Of a stretch of 64,000 nucleotides of DNA, positions 19,942 to 30,479 are shown piece by piece. The stretch's first letter is position 1, and each line of letters opens with the position of its first letter. The position numbers and the translations under genes were made by a program. The notes beneath the pieces were generated by a model that had not been told where the DNA came from, ran no database searches, and was given only the letters and a program-made list of their open reading frames with translations. Source of the DNA: Torulaspora globosa (Eukaryota; Ascomycota; Saccharomycetes; Saccharomycetales; Saccharomycetaceae); contig NC_050729.1 of NCBI RefSeq assembly GCF_014133895.1, positions 372,001-436,000 of the forward strand. The letters run 5' to 3'.

Positions 19942-21198
19942 ATGGAATCAGCTCCTCTGATTGTGGATAATGGCTCCTACGAGATCAAGTTTGGTACTTC
20001 CCTGGATAACTCGCCCTATAGGGCTCTGAATGCGCTTGCAAGAGACAGGTTTGGAGCTACCTACCTCTCGAACCAGATCAAGAGTATCAAGGACATCCTA
20101 TCTGTGAGTTTCAAGAGACCACACGAGTTCGGGCAGTTGACATCATGGGAACTGCAGAGCTGCATCTGGGATTACTGCTTCTTCAATCCCGACGAGTTCA
20201 ATGGATTCGACATCAAGGACAGTAGAGGGCAGCATCTCGTGGCAAGTGAAACGTGTATGACCATCCCAGAGCTTAGCAAAAACATGGACCAAGTAGTTTT
20301 TGAAGAGTACGAATTTGCGAGTCTCTTCAAATCGCCAATCGCTGGCTTCATGCCCTTTAGCAGTCAAGCGGAAACAGGCAGGATTGTATACGGCAAGGGT
20401 GACAGCATTGCGCCCCAGGACGTTGCAGCGAAGGAGGGCTACGAGCCCTTCCAGATGGTCATAGACTCTGGCTTCAACTGCACCTGGGTGGTACCGATAA
20501 TCAAGGGTGTGCCCTTCTACAGGGCGGTAAAGAAACTGGACATCGGCGGCAGGTTTATAAACGGCCTGCTGAAGGAGGCCATCTCGTTCAGACACTACGA
20601 CGTCATGGACGAGACCATCCTGGTCGAAAACATCAAGCAAAAGTGTCTATTCATGAGTCCCATCTCGTATTTCGACAGCTTCTCCAGGAGGGATCAAACC
20701 GCCGTTGAGTACGTCCTTCCAGACTTGCAGACCAATCTGCAGGGCTACGTGGCAGACCGCAAGAACCCTCCCCCAAAGGACGCCCAAACCATCAAACTAC
20801 GCGACGAACTATTCTCGGTCCCAGAGACTTTCTTCCACCCGGAGATCGCCCAACTGCTAAAGCCCGGCATTATCGAAACCGTACTAGAAAGCTTATCGCT
20901 GGTCCCAGAGCCTCTCAGACCGCTGATGCTAAGCAACATAGTCTGCACCGGTGGGAATTTCAACCTACCTCACTTCCCCGAGCGACTGGCAACAGAGCTA
21001 CAACGGCAACTCCCTACAGACTGGCCATCGCAAGTGTACATTCCAACTCCCGCCAGCGAGCTCTCGGGGTGGCAAGCCATGAGAGCATTCGCCCACACAG
21101 ATTCCTACACACGGGCCAGGGTCACCCGAGAAGAGTACTACGAACATGGCGTCGAATGGACCACCAAGAACAGGTTCGGATACCAGAACTGGATATGA
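19942..21198 (+). CDS. ARP6: Actin-related protein Arp6 of the SWR1 complex
   Basis: A 418-residue actin-fold protein (S. cerevisiae Arp6 about 438). The N-terminus LIVDNGSYEIKFGT is the actin phosphate-1 region, and MVIDSGFNCTWVVPIIKG is the phosphate-2 motif (DSG) of the nucleotide pocket. The later IVCTGGNFNLPHFPERL corresponds to the adenosine-binding GG segment. Conserved RFGYQNWI closes the protein. Arp6 with Swc6 is a module of the SWR1 remodeller, which exchanges H2A for H2A.Z in nucleosomes. It is followed in tandem by the FGGY kinase gene 290 bp downstream. Order and orientation match YLR085C. Confidence 0.95.
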   Translation: MESAPLIVDNGSYEIKFGTSLDNSPYRALNALARDRFGATYLSNQIKSIKDILSVSFKRPHEFGQLTSWELQSCIWDYCFFNPDEFNGFDIKDSRGQHLVASETCMTIPELSKNMDQVVFEEYEFASLFKSPIAGFMPFSSQAETGRIVYGKGDSIAPQDVAAKEGYEPFQMVIDSGFNCTWVVPIIKGVPFYRAVKKLDIGGRFINGLLKEAISFRHYDVMDETILVENIKQKCLFMSPISYFDSFSRRDQTAVEYVLPDLQTNLQGYVADRKNPPPKDAQTIKLRDELFSVPETFFHPEIAQLLKPGIIETVLESLSLVPEPLRPLMLSNIVCTGGNFNLPHFPERLATELQRQLPTDWPSQVYIPTPASELSGWQAMRAFAHTDSYTRARVTREEYYEHGVEWTTKNRFGYQNWI

Positions 21199-21488
21199 GC
21201 CATCTGGAAGCAAACCAGCTTGCCACCGATCGTATCTATCCGAAGTCTCATTGCCAAGCTGCGTCAAAAGTTCGCAATAACGTCATTTTGTCGCTTGGTC
21301 GCTTAGCAAAAGAAATTAGACATAGAATTTCCAGAACAGCGATGGGTTAACCCCTGGGATCGACACGAAGTCCCGTCACTGGAGTATAAGTACTCGAGAG
21401 AGCTGGTAGAGCCTGAGAAGAACTCAATTGCTCGAAGGAAGTGGGAATTTTGGGCTACGCAGTCAACAAAAGTGAAAAATAATTGAAT

Positions 21489-23669
21489 ATGCGTCATAGG
21501 GGACAATCGAGATCGTCGTTGTCAATTGCTCAGCAGAGACTGTTGTCGCAGTCTATGGCTGCGATCAGTTTGGAACAGACGATGATTTACTATGTCGGAG
21601 TAGATGTCGGTACTGGTTCTGCTAGAGCTTGTATCATTGATAACACAGGGAACATCTTGTCTCTCGCCGAGAAACCTATCCAGAGAGAGCAGCTGAAGCC
21701 CAATTATATCACTCAGTCCTCGCAAGAGATCTGGCAGGCCATCTGTCACTGTGTGAAGTCTGTGGTGCGCGAATCGGGTGTTCCGGTGGAAAAGATCCAT
21801 GGTATTGGATTCGATGCGACTTGTTCATTGGTTGTGATCGATGATGAAGAGAAGGAGGTTGGCGTGGGGCCGGTTTTTTCGAATAACGACCAGAACATTG
21901 TGTTGTGGATGGACCACCGTGCCATCGCCGAGACTATCGAGATTAACGCCACGAAGGATAAGTGCCTGAAATACGTTGGAGGTCAGATGTCTGTGGAGAT
22001 GGAAATACCTAAGATCAAGTGGTTGAAGAACAATATGCCCAAGGAGAAGTTCGACAGATGCAGGTTCTTTGACCTGGCTGATTACCTGACCTTCAAAGCT
22101 ACGAACAAGGACACGCGGTCGTTCTGTTCCACGGTGTGCAAGCAAGGTCTTCTCCCCATCGGTGTCGAGGGCTCCCAGGAAGGCTGGTCTAGGGAGTTTC
22201 TAACTAACATTGGGCTCGAAGAACTGGTCGAGAACGATTTTGCCAAGATTGGTGGTTCTGTGAAGACAAGTGAAGGTCGCAAGGGTCGCAAGTTTCTAAG
22301 TGCAGGTGAGTATGTGGGTGCCTTGGACGAGGAAGCTGCCGTTGAATTGGGGCTGCCAGATCATTGTGTCGTCGGATCCGGTGTTATTGACGCCTATGCT
22401 GGCTGGGTCGGTACGGTTGCCGCACAAACTGACATAGAGCTTCCTGAGTTGGTTAAATCTGATCAGACCAAGAAGGGAATTGATAGAGCAACAGGCAGAT
22501 TGGCCGCTGTCGCGGGCACATCCACCTGCCACATCGCTTTATCGCGTGATCCAATTTTTGTCAATGGTGTCTGGGGCCCGTATCGAGACGTGATGGCTCC
22601 CGGTTTCTGGTGTGCTGAAGGTGGGCAGAGCTGTACTGGTGCGCTGCTGGCCCACGTCATGTCTACACACCCAGCATTTACTGAACTATCCCATCTCTCA
22701 GATGCGGCAAATATCTCCAAGTTTGACTACCTGAATTCTAGACTCGAAAGCTTGGTTCAGCAGCGTGGAGAACGTTCCGTGGTGTCTCTTGCCAAGTATC
22801 TATATTTCTACGGTGATTACCACGGGAATAGGTCGCCGATCGCCGATCCATCCATGAGAGCTGCTATCATAGGCCAGTCGATGGATAATTCGATCGACGA
22901 CTTAGCAGTAATGTATTTGGGTGCTTGTGAGTTTATTGCTCAGCAAACCAGGCAGATTGTGGAGAAGATGTGCGCGGCCGGCCACGAAATTTCATCTATC
23001 TTTATGTCCGGCGGTCAGTGTCGTAACGGACTGCTCATGAGGTTGCTCGCAGACTGCACCGGTTTACCAATCATCATTCCAAGATACATCGACGCTGCAG
23101 TCGTTTTCGGTTCTGCTTTGCTAGGTGCCGTGGCCAGCGAATCGTTCAACTCACATCACGTAAAGTCAGACATCACAAGAAGGAGAAAATCATCCCTGAC
23201 CGATCCTGATCCATCGTTGCTACCCTCTGCTTCGAAAAAAGGTCTATTCGGCAAGCTGGGTAAAGCGAGACAAGATCTGCCCTCGCCTTACACCGCTCCA
23301 CATGCCACCTCGAGCACATCGCAAATTGCCTCCACAACCGGTTCTTTTCCATTCCCTGTGGTTGGAGAGCGAGGTGAGGCAATATCTGAACGCCCGCAGG
23401 ACGGTGAAGAGGAAGAGCCCATATCTTTCAAGCCCGTGAGAGCGCTCAATCAAGAAAACCTCGCCTCGCATCCACACAATAATGGAGATGAGCTATGGAA
23501 TGTTATGTACCAGATGACCGGAGGTGGTAAAGTCGTTCAACCACGTTCGGAGGATGATCCTGATCGTATCCTCCTAAACGCCAAGTACAAGATTTTCCTC
23601 GACATGGCCGACACTCAAAGAAAGTACAGAGAAGCGATCGACAAGGTGGAACAAGCTCTGAGAGAATAG
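21489..23669 (+). CDS. YDR109C: FGGY-family carbohydrate kinase (YDR109C/FGGY ribulokinase type)
   Basis: A 726-residue protein (YDR109C about 715). The frame opens at a TTG (21483), but the first ATG, at 21489, gives an N-terminus that aligns with the family (SSLSIAQQRLLSQSMAAISLEQTM). The ATP-binding DVGTGSARA loop (PHOSPHATE 1 of the sugar-kinase fold) comes just after YYVGV. LWMDHRA and GGQMSVEMEIPKIKWL mark the substrate domain. VAGTSTCH and IFMSGGQCRNGLLMRLLAD are the FGGY C-terminal signatures. The human relative FGGY phosphorylates D-ribulose and is regarded as a metabolite-repair kinase; the substrate here is inferred. A low-complexity insertion of about 100 residues near the C-terminus is Ser/Pro-rich. 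Chromosome IV genes flank YDR109C in S. cerevisiae (FOB1, TRS85), but here it lies between chromosome XII genes, a sign of the unduplicated order. Confidence 0.93.
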   Translation: MRHRGQSRSSLSIAQQRLLSQSMAAISLEQTMIYYVGVDVGTGSARACIIDNTGNILSLAEKPIQREQLKPNYITQSSQEIWQAICHCVKSVVRESGVPVEKIHGIGFDATCSLVVIDDEEKEVGVGPVFSNNDQNIVLWMDHRAIAETIEINATKDKCLKYVGGQMSVEMEIPKIKWLKNNMPKEKFDRCRFFDLADYLTFKATNKDTRSFCSTVCKQGLLPIGVEGSQEGWSREFLTNIGLEELVENDFAKIGGSVKTSEGRKGRKFLSAGEYVGALDEEAAVELGLPDHCVVGSGVIDAYAGWVGTVAAQTDIELPELVKSDQTKKGIDRATGRLAAVAGTSTCHIALSRDPIFVNGVWGPYRDVMAPGFWCAEGGQSCTGALLAHVMSTHPAFTELSHLSDAANISKFDYLNSRLESLVQQRGERSVVSLAKYLYFYGDYHGNRSPIADPSMRAAIIGQSMDNSIDDLAVMYLGACEFIAQQTRQIVEKMCAAGHEISSIFMSGGQCRNGLLMRLLADCTGLPIIIPRYIDAAVVFGSALLGAVASESFNSHHVKSDITRRRKSSLTDPDPSLLPSASKKGLFGKLGKARQDLPSPYTAPHATSSTSQIASTTGSFPFPVVGERGEAISERPQDGEEEEPISFKPVRALNQENLASHPHNNGDELWNVMYQMTGGGKVVQPRSEDDPDRILLNAKYKIFLDMADTQRKYREAIDKVEQALRE

Positions 23670-24083
23670 ATTCAATGCATCATTACGTACCCCATATCTA
23701 CTGAACAACATCAAAGCTTGCAAAGCGTCAAACTCAACCTCTTCCTCTCCATGTTACTTATAATACTGTTTTCACGCGATGTACGGCGCTTTGTTTGGTT
23801 CTTTCCAGATCTGGTAGGCCCATACGCGAACCTCGAGAATGTATAGCTGTTGAAGAAGAACTCAGGGCATCGATTGTTGTCCTGGAAAATCAGCTACTTG
23901 GTTCAATTGTTTTATGTCTGGAGCGGAGTGAGCTTGCTTTGACCTGAACTTTTCCAAGATTGCAGAAGAGTCGAATTGAGCTCCCAAAGCCAGGTAAAAT
24001 CGCATAGAAACTCTCAAAATATCAGCAGTGGTTTGATCACAGTGTTGTAAAGAGCCACTTTCAGTGTTTGTTCGACGGTTTAA
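23670..24083. other. Intergenic region upstream of RAX2
   Basis: About 414 bp between the tandem FGGY kinase and RAX2 genes. It should contain the terminator of the first and the promoter of the second. I see no RNA gene, no repeat and no strong regulatory consensus. Confidence 0.4.
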
Positions 24084-27000
24084 ATGTCTATTGCAGGATT
24101 CCTGTATCTGCTCTGTGAATTCATATGCTTCTCAGTAGCTTCTCAGTTGGAAAATCTCAGAAGAGCATATAATGTTACTAGCATAGAACCCAAACAATTG
24201 GACTTTTCGCAAGGCTTCTTGCAAGTTTTCGGTGATTTTGACACGCTGACTTTCCCCAGGTATGAAGGACAGCAGAATTTTACGCAAGAGATTACCTCTG
24301 ATAGTGGTTCGCGAGACATCATTTACTATTCGAATGATATTTTTATCAAGCTCATTGAGGGATCGAGCGACACAAACGTCCGACAGATCGTTCCCTTTGG
24401 ATCAGATTCATTCATTCTAAGTGGGTCGGGGCGTCTTTTGGGCTTCGAACTCGAGAGGCAGATTTTTTACAATCTGTCGGATCTCTCATTGCGACCTATG
24501 TTTGACCACTCTTTGGGCGAGGTTAAAACCATTCTGGTAGATGATTCATTGGTGTATTTCGGCGGGAATTTTACGTACGATCATGGTGTCGCAATCTGGA
24601 ATTACACCAGCAACACAACCTTTCAGGCACCATTCGGCGGATTTGGCAGCAATTCTCAGGTGAACTCGATAGTTAAGCTAGACGATGACAACATTCTCTT
24701 CACAGGAAGCTTTGCTGCATTAGATAACCAGACTTGGTGGAATTCAGTGTATCGGAACACATCTGGCCCTACAAATATCGAAGCTGGGTCTTTGATACCA
24801 CTTCAATGGGCAGCTTGGGATGCAGGGTCGTCTTCTTTCTTTGATGCCTCGCAGTTTATCTGTCCCAATCCTGAAGCATCGGCGTGGCTGGCATCCTCGA
24901 GTTCTGGATCTCTGGGATGTTTTCTGCCCTTTGAAGTAGCTGCGCAAAAGATCCGAATCTTTAACTCTCCAAGCGACGATAGCGGAGTTTCATTATTCAG
25001 GATTATTACAAAACCCTCGGGTGGCATTATGAATCTGACATATGTGGATCCTCTATCTGGAGAAATGCGTTACTGCGATGCATTCTGTCCCCTTCTGAAG
25101 AGAAGTGCTTTGCGAGAGGTTGGTGCCACGACGAACTCAACACAAGGCATCATGACCAACAACAACCTCACCAGCATCCAGTGGTCGGAGAATTTTCAAG
25201 ATTTCGCATTTGTGAATCAAATTAGCGTTTCAGAATTGCAGTTTTTAGCCGTCAGTTCCTATGGAAATGCAGTTGGGTTGTCTTCGTTACAGCTTTACAG
25301 CGGTACAGTTTCTGTTTATGCTAATGACACTCTAAATGATCCGGGTTGCGGTTCAGATGTTGTTAGATCGAGTTCATTTCTATCGAACAATAGCTGGCAC
25401 GATGGTTTGCCTCAGAAAAGCTATCTTATTACCCAGTTTGATTATGGTACCGGCGTGGGGCCTAAAGTCACCTTCTACCCAGAGGTTAAGGAAGCTGGAC
25501 AATATACAGTCAATGTATACACACCGGGATGTTTGGCCGATAACACATGCTCCTCCAGAAGCATTGTTAATGTAACTATGAGGTCTAGCAATGATGACTC
25601 CATTCTCGCATCTATTCTGTTATACCAAAACAACCTAGAAGAGAAGTACGATCAGCTTTATAGTGGTCATTTGGAATCGCCGCCGATTGTGATACTGGAG
25701 TTTTCTTCAGGTATTCAGCTGAATAGTCCTTCAAATGTTGTCGTTGCGGACCGCATTGAACTGATCCCTCATGCGGTCGATGCGTTAGCAAACCAGACTG
25801 AGGAGAATTTCCTATTGAACGGCATGTTCTTGTATCAGCTGTCAAACATTACAGACAAAAGTGGTCAAAACAGCTCTTCAATCGGCAATAGCAGTTTGAA
25901 TTCGTTTGCAGTACAGAATTTTCCTCAAAATTCCTCATTAGTCTCAATCATGTATAATAGCACATTGTGGGTTGGGGGAGGCACGGTTTCTGGTGTGGCA
26001 ACGATTGACCTAGGTGATGATTTTAGCATTTCCTCGTCAGACAGGCTAAATACCGGCGGTAGTGTTGAGGGCATGTCTTCATACTCCGAGGGCATTTTGA
26101 TGTTTGGTAATTTCAACCTATCTTCGAAGCCTTTGAGCACTATAACCTATAATGGGAGTTTCAACTCTTTTGGAAATTTAAACACATCAATCAAAACCTT
26201 TTCCAATATCTCGCTACATGGAACCGAGCTGCTTGTGTTCAATAACGAATTCATCTTCAATACGACTTCAAACGAGTATATCTCAAATTCTTCAGCATTT
26301 GGGCTTTCGCTATGGAGCGCAGGTCAGAACAGCTTCAACGACATTCTGTTCTGCGGCGCAGTCTCAGAGACACAGTATACTGGATTGGATGGTTCCGCTG
26401 AGATATTTACGAATGGTTCGGTTGTTCCTATGAACACATCAGGGGACATGAAACCTTATTTGGCTTTGAAATTGAACGACACAACGACTGTTCACGCCTA
26501 TGGAGGGGACACATTGTCTCAGCTTATGTTTAATGACGGATCTCATGGACCGTGGAGTTGGTTTGGCACTATAAATCTTATGCGTTATATGAACGACGGT
26601 ACAATGTTAGCAATTGTTGTGAATAATCCATCCGGAGAATCGCAGCTTAATCTCTTGAATTTAACCAACTTCAATGTCGCCAGAAATTTGACGATGGCGA
26701 AAGATTCATACATCAGCTCAGCAGTGTTCTTTGGGAGAAATAGTTCATTACTTATGGGTGGTAACTTCAGTATACCTGGCTCTCAATGCGTGGATCTTTG
26801 CCTCTACAATTACGACCAAAATCAATGGTCAAAAGTTGCTAATGGCTCCGTTAACGGCAATATCACTGAGATGAAACTTTCAAACACGTACGATTTATTG
26901 ATTTCAGGTGTTATTAATTTCAATAACCGGACATCAGTTAATTTGGCCTCATTCAACATGACAAGCCACGAACTGAATCCGCTTCTATCGGGTTCCGACA

Positions 27001-27665
27001 AACCATTGAAGTCATTCATCGAAGGTGAATATGATCTTCTGGTTTGGAACGAGACCAACTTGTTGAACTATCGCGCAAGCAAGTGGGAGGATATAGAGCT
27101 CGGTTACGATTCGATATCAGTGATCGAAACCGTTATAGCTCTCAACGGAACAGCGGCGCTGGAAAAAAGAGAAGATTCGGGTTCTAAGCTAGGCAGCATT
27201 TTGCTCGCTGGCCGCTTAAACAGTGTTGTCGCCAGTAATTTAACTGAGGTATCGATTTATGACTTTGAGAGATGGTCACCCTACTACTTGGCAGGATCAG
27301 ACAATAACGGTTTATCTAGCATGGCATTTTTCACTGGCGAAGAATTCTCGAATATCTATGACTCTCAGTCATATCTGCCAAACTCTGGATCGGCCACGAC
27401 CTCTGTTCCTTCTGCCAGCCAGACTGCGCTATCCTCGCCCACAGCTACGGTAATTTCTGGTAAGAGGCGAAGAATTGACCGAGGTTATGTCGTTTTAATA
27501 GGGCTCGCATTGGCTCTCGGCACCGTTACGGTACTAGGTATCACAGGAGTACTGCTAGCTCTTTTGTTTAAATTTGACAGCGGATACGAGCAAGTTGTTC
27601 CTCGAATCGATGAGAATGAGATGATGGAATCTGTACCTCCTGAAAAACTCTTAGAGTTTCTTTGA
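24084..27665 (+). CDS. RAX2: Bud-site landmark protein Rax2
   Basis: A 1193-residue type I membrane protein (S. cerevisiae Rax2 about 1220). It begins with a hydrophobic signal peptide (residues 1-20). A very large extracellular domain follows, with dozens of N-x-S/T sites and scattered kelch-like strands. One transmembrane helix near the C-terminus (YVVLIGLALALGTVTVLGIT) precedes a short acidic cytosolic tail (NEMMESVPPEKLLEFL). Rax2 with Rax1 marks old division sites and maintains bipolar budding in diploids. A KRRRID stretch just before the helix is extracellular if the topology is standard. It converges with TRS85 across 54 bp. Orientation matches YLR084C. Confidence 0.95.
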   Translation: MSIAGFLYLLCEFICFSVASQLENLRRAYNVTSIEPKQLDFSQGFLQVFGDFDTLTFPRYEGQQNFTQEITSDSGSRDIIYYSNDIFIKLIEGSSDTNVRQIVPFGSDSFILSGSGRLLGFELERQIFYNLSDLSLRPMFDHSLGEVKTILVDDSLVYFGGNFTYDHGVAIWNYTSNTTFQAPFGGFGSNSQVNSIVKLDDDNILFTGSFAALDNQTWWNSVYRNTSGPTNIEAGSLIPLQWAAWDAGSSSFFDASQFICPNPEASAWLASSSSGSLGCFLPFEVAAQKIRIFNSPSDDSGVSLFRIITKPSGGIMNLTYVDPLSGEMRYCDAFCPLLKRSALREVGATTNSTQGIMTNNNLTSIQWSENFQDFAFVNQISVSELQFLAVSSYGNAVGLSSLQLYSGTVSVYANDTLNDPGCGSDVVRSSSFLSNNSWHDGLPQKSYLITQFDYGTGVGPKVTFYPEVKEAGQYTVNVYTPGCLADNTCSSRSIVNVTMRSSNDDSILASILLYQNNLEEKYDQLYSGHLESPPIVILEFSSGIQLNSPSNVVVADRIELIPHAVDALANQTEENFLLNGMFLYQLSNITDKSGQNSSSIGNSSLNSFAVQNFPQNSSLVSIMYNSTLWVGGGTVSGVATIDLGDDFSISSSDRLNTGGSVEGMSSYSEGILMFGNFNLSSKPLSTITYNGSFNSFGNLNTSIKTFSNISLHGTELLVFNNEFIFNTTSNEYISNSSAFGLSLWSAGQNSFNDILFCGAVSETQYTGLDGSAEIFTNGSVVPMNTSGDMKPYLALKLNDTTTVHAYGGDTLSQLMFNDGSHGPWSWFGTINLMRYMNDGTMLAIVVNNPSGESQLNLLNLTNFNVARNLTMAKDSYISSAVFFGRNSSLLMGGNFSIPGSQCVDLCLYNYDQNQWSKVANGSVNGNITEMKLSNTYDLLISGVINFNNRTSVNLASFNMTSHELNPLLSGSDKPLKSFIEGEYDLLVWNETNLLNYRASKWEDIELGYDSISVIETVIALNGTAALEKREDSGSKLGSILLAGRLNSVVASNLTEVSIYDFERWSPYYLAGSDNNGLSSMAFFTGEEFSNIYDSQSYLPNSGSATTSVPSASQTALSSPTATVISGKRRRIDRGYVVLIGLALALGTVTVLGITGVLLALLFKFDSGYEQVVPRIDENEMMESVPPEKLLEFL

Positions 27666-27719
27666 TTGTATTATAAACTAATGAGCTTTAACGTTTTTTA
27701 TCAACCCCTTTGGCATTAT

Positions 27720-29765
27720 TTAATCGGTTATAATTTCTTCCTTAACATACGTTTCATCTTTTAGTTCCGCAGCGGAGGACTGAATGTTCCTGAGCTTTTG
27801 ATTAAGCTTCGCGAGAATTAAATCCTCTCTATTAACAAACTCAATGCCCTTATATGCTTGCTGAACATCTTTTAAGCACCAGTAAGCCTGTCTCCATTGC
27901 TTCTGTTCAGCCCATTTATCAGCAGCAACCAAAAGAAAGAATGCGGCCTTGCGCATCCGTGTCAGGCCTTCGGTGACAATATCTTCTTTGGCCTCGTCCT
28001 CGGTTGCTTGCTCATCAGTTTGGTCTACTTTACTCTTTACAATAGGTTGGTTCACTCTATGTCGAATTCTAGGATCAGCCCTTAGGTAGTAACAATCGCT
28101 TAATCTTTCCCATATCATAATTTGTGAGCAAGGTCCCAGTTTGCAGTCAGTTAATATCATCTCTAAGTTCCGGAGAGCGTACGGAGTGGATGTCCACGTA
28201 TCGCTTAGAGAGAGGAACAGTTCAGAGGCAAGAAACATACATCTTGTCTCGTATGAGCGAACTGGCGTCATGGAATCGCTCTCCTTATTTGTATTAAATT
28301 TTGAATCATACAAAGCACAGTTCTTGTAAGACTCCAGTGCCCTTTGGATAAGCGGATCTATGTCGTTCTTGAGCATCTTGGCTGTTACGATGTTCTGAGC
28401 ACCCATTAGAACGGAGACAGCACACCATTCGAGACACGATGCTGAATACTTTGGGAAATGTTCAAGGTCATGATTAAGAGATTCGTAGGTCGAATAAGCA
28501 GTTTTATAATCTGACAGCATCATGGACCAATCTGCCAGTTTGCGCATTAGAAACTCAGGAGATGAAAAAACGAAGTACTCGTTACCATTTTCGTCCTTTG
28601 CCAATGATGATTGCTGGTGAAGATTGGTACCGCTGGTCGTCTTGGACACAAGCTTCTTGAAGAACTTGGCTCCATGAAACAGCGACCTCCTAGGTTGAAG
28701 TATCGTCTCTTCCCAGAAGGCTATCTTCCTTTGCATGAACGGTACCATTAGGTCATTTACCAGCTGTTCTAGAACGTCATAAGTAGAATTTATCAGCTTT
28801 AGCGATAATTCAGCGTTGCAGGGTTCTCGTAAGAAATTTAGTACCTCCTCCAAAGATGACATAACGGGCTGATGAAGATTTACCTGAGAATCTGCACTAT
28901 AATCACTTTTCCAAAGGGGGAGGATAACGCTTTCCACAAACAGCTGCTTCTTAAGTTTCTTACCGAGCTGCTGGCATATTTCGAATTGCTCCTCAGAATC
29001 GCCATTGTAACACAGCAGGAACACGGGTAAGATATCGCTTGTGCTTAGAAAAACGGGGAAATTCTTCGTGCTGTGGTTCATGTTCTTGAATTTTGTCAAT
29101 AGTGCTCTTGCATCCTCATAACCTTGTCCGATCGGAATATCTAACGCAATAATCGAAACTACTGGGTGATTAAACGTCTCGTAGGGCGACAGATATGTGG
29201 TAGATGAAACCGCTAACGAGAAAAACCTGTGATACAGAGACTTTTTCAAAAGTCCGTGAGATGTTTCCTCGTCGGTGTCTTTTTCCACTAAGAGAAGCAT
29301 ATTTCTCAAAAATTCTTCTAATGTGTGATAATCAAACAGCATATCGGTTGTTTTGGATGATTCCACCAAGTCTGTCAAGGGTCTTGTGAATCTCACGTAT
29401 TGAGACTGTGTAGCATCGCGCTGAAAGAGGCTGTTGGATCTCTTCCGGTTTCTAGACGGAACATCCAACGATGCTGACGGTTCCGAAGCCATCTCCGATT
29501 GCGATTCGTCAAGCGGTGAGCCTGTTTCATTAGCCTGGTCTCTGTCGCCAATGCAATCACTGAAGAACCTTAAAAACATATACAGCGAATCCAAATGATA
29601 AGTCTCTTGGATGTGTCTATCGAGTTCAGTCGTGGATGTAACGCTGATAACCGGCGAGATCGCATTCGACACTATCCTCTTGGCAATATCTGCGGGCACC
29701 TTCTCATCGCTTCGGTCCAGATGAAGAGGCAAATTCATATAGTTCTCATATGAAAGCTTGGCCAT
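27720..29765 (-). CDS. TRS85: TRAPPIII subunit Trs85
   Basis: A 681-residue protein (S. cerevisiae Trs85 about 698). The frame stays open to 29879, but only through a TTG. The first ATG, at 29765, gives an N-terminus that aligns with the family start (LSYENYMNLPLHLD). Conserved blocks include SDCIGDRDQANE, NSLFQRDATQSQYVRFTRP, LHQPVMSSLEEVL and EFLMRKLADWSMMLSDYKTAYSTYESL. The C-terminal half is helical and repeat-like. Trs85 directs the TRAPPIII complex, the exchange factor for the Rab Ypt1, to the phagophore and Golgi for autophagy and the Cvt pathway. It is divergent from EMP70 over about 700 bp, the same arrangement as YDR108W and YDR107C. Confidence 0.95.
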   Translation of the reverse strand: MAKLSYENYMNLPLHLDRSDEKVPADIAKRIVSNAISPVISVTSTTELDRHIQETYHLDSLYMFLRFFSDCIGDRDQANETGSPLDESQSEMASEPSASLDVPSRNRKRSNSLFQRDATQSQYVRFTRPLTDLVESSKTTDMLFDYHTLEEFLRNMLLLVEKDTDEETSHGLLKKSLYHRFFSLAVSSTTYLSPYETFNHPVVSIIALDIPIGQGYEDARALLTKFKNMNHSTKNFPVFLSTSDILPVFLLCYNGDSEEQFEICQQLGKKLKKQLFVESVILPLWKSDYSADSQVNLHQPVMSSLEEVLNFLREPCNAELSLKLINSTYDVLEQLVNDLMVPFMQRKIAFWEETILQPRRSLFHGAKFFKKLVSKTTSGTNLHQQSSLAKDENGNEYFVFSSPEFLMRKLADWSMMLSDYKTAYSTYESLNHDLEHFPKYSASCLEWCAVSVLMGAQNIVTAKMLKNDIDPLIQRALESYKNCALYDSKFNTNKESDSMTPVRSYETRCMFLASELFLSLSDTWTSTPYALRNLEMILTDCKLGPCSQIMIWERLSDCYYLRADPRIRHRVNQPIVKSKVDQTDEQATEDEAKEDIVTEGLTRMRKAAFFLLVAADKWAEQKQWRQAYWCLKDVQQAYKGIEFVNREDLILAKLNQKLRNIQSSAAELKDETYVKEEIITD

Positions 29766-30479
29766 GATAAGCTCCCCGGACTTCTGCAATGGCCGCCTCC
29801 GCTCCAGCTGTCTTCTATGCTTCCACTTGATATCGAAGATTAGATTGACGTCTTCTATTTCGCTCGATGACGTTGTCAAGAAGACATCAAGCCCTTATAA
29901 GGAAGCAAAAGCCTAGAAAGGAGAGTCACTAGCAGTTGATCTGTGTTTGGACGAGATTAAGCGGACTGGGAAACCTTAAGAGATGTTTTCGAGAGACAGC
30001 TTGATCGCTTCCAACTGTCACAAGATAAGCGTTGCTCTGGAATGGCGGGATGACAACAAGATAGTTCGCGACAAGTGTATATTTGAACTGGTGTTGCAAA
30101 TTCCCCTATAGATGGTTCAGATTTAGCGACTACATGCTGATATGCAAGGTTTTTCCCTGATCTTAGGGTCTATAGGCAGCCGATTCGAAGTCCCCGAACA
30201 GCAGTATCGTCAGTGCCCAGCAATCCAGCTATAGGCGCTAGAAGCAGCACCACAGGCATCAATTGAACGCAATAGAAGCTCTTAGAGGGCTTTCTTGACC
30301 TAGCACAGAGGGATCAGTATAGTAGGATGTTTTACCCGGCGTTGATGCTTAGCTTACTATGCTCCAGGTTGAAGTAAGACCATTGAATTGCAGAAACTTC
30401 CTAATGACTGCTGCTGCACGTTAATTGGCTGTTCGCTACTCGCTGTTATCGTGAGTGGTCTGTGTGGCGGCCGTAAGCT
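29766..30479. other. Divergent intergenic region between TRS85 and EMP70
   Basis: About 714 bp. The first 114 bp are open in frame with TRS85 but have no ATG. Beyond that I see no RNA gene, repeat or clear regulatory element; both promoters are presumed here. Confidence 0.4.

Noticed and set aside
19626..19943. 105-codon frame on minus in the SMC4/ARP6 promoter.
   Set aside because: It begins on the reverse of the ARP6 start region, has no recognisable domain and no conserved neighbour.
29766..29879. 38-codon upstream extension of TRS85.
   Set aside because: It has no ATG; the family N-terminus aligns with the ATG at 29765.
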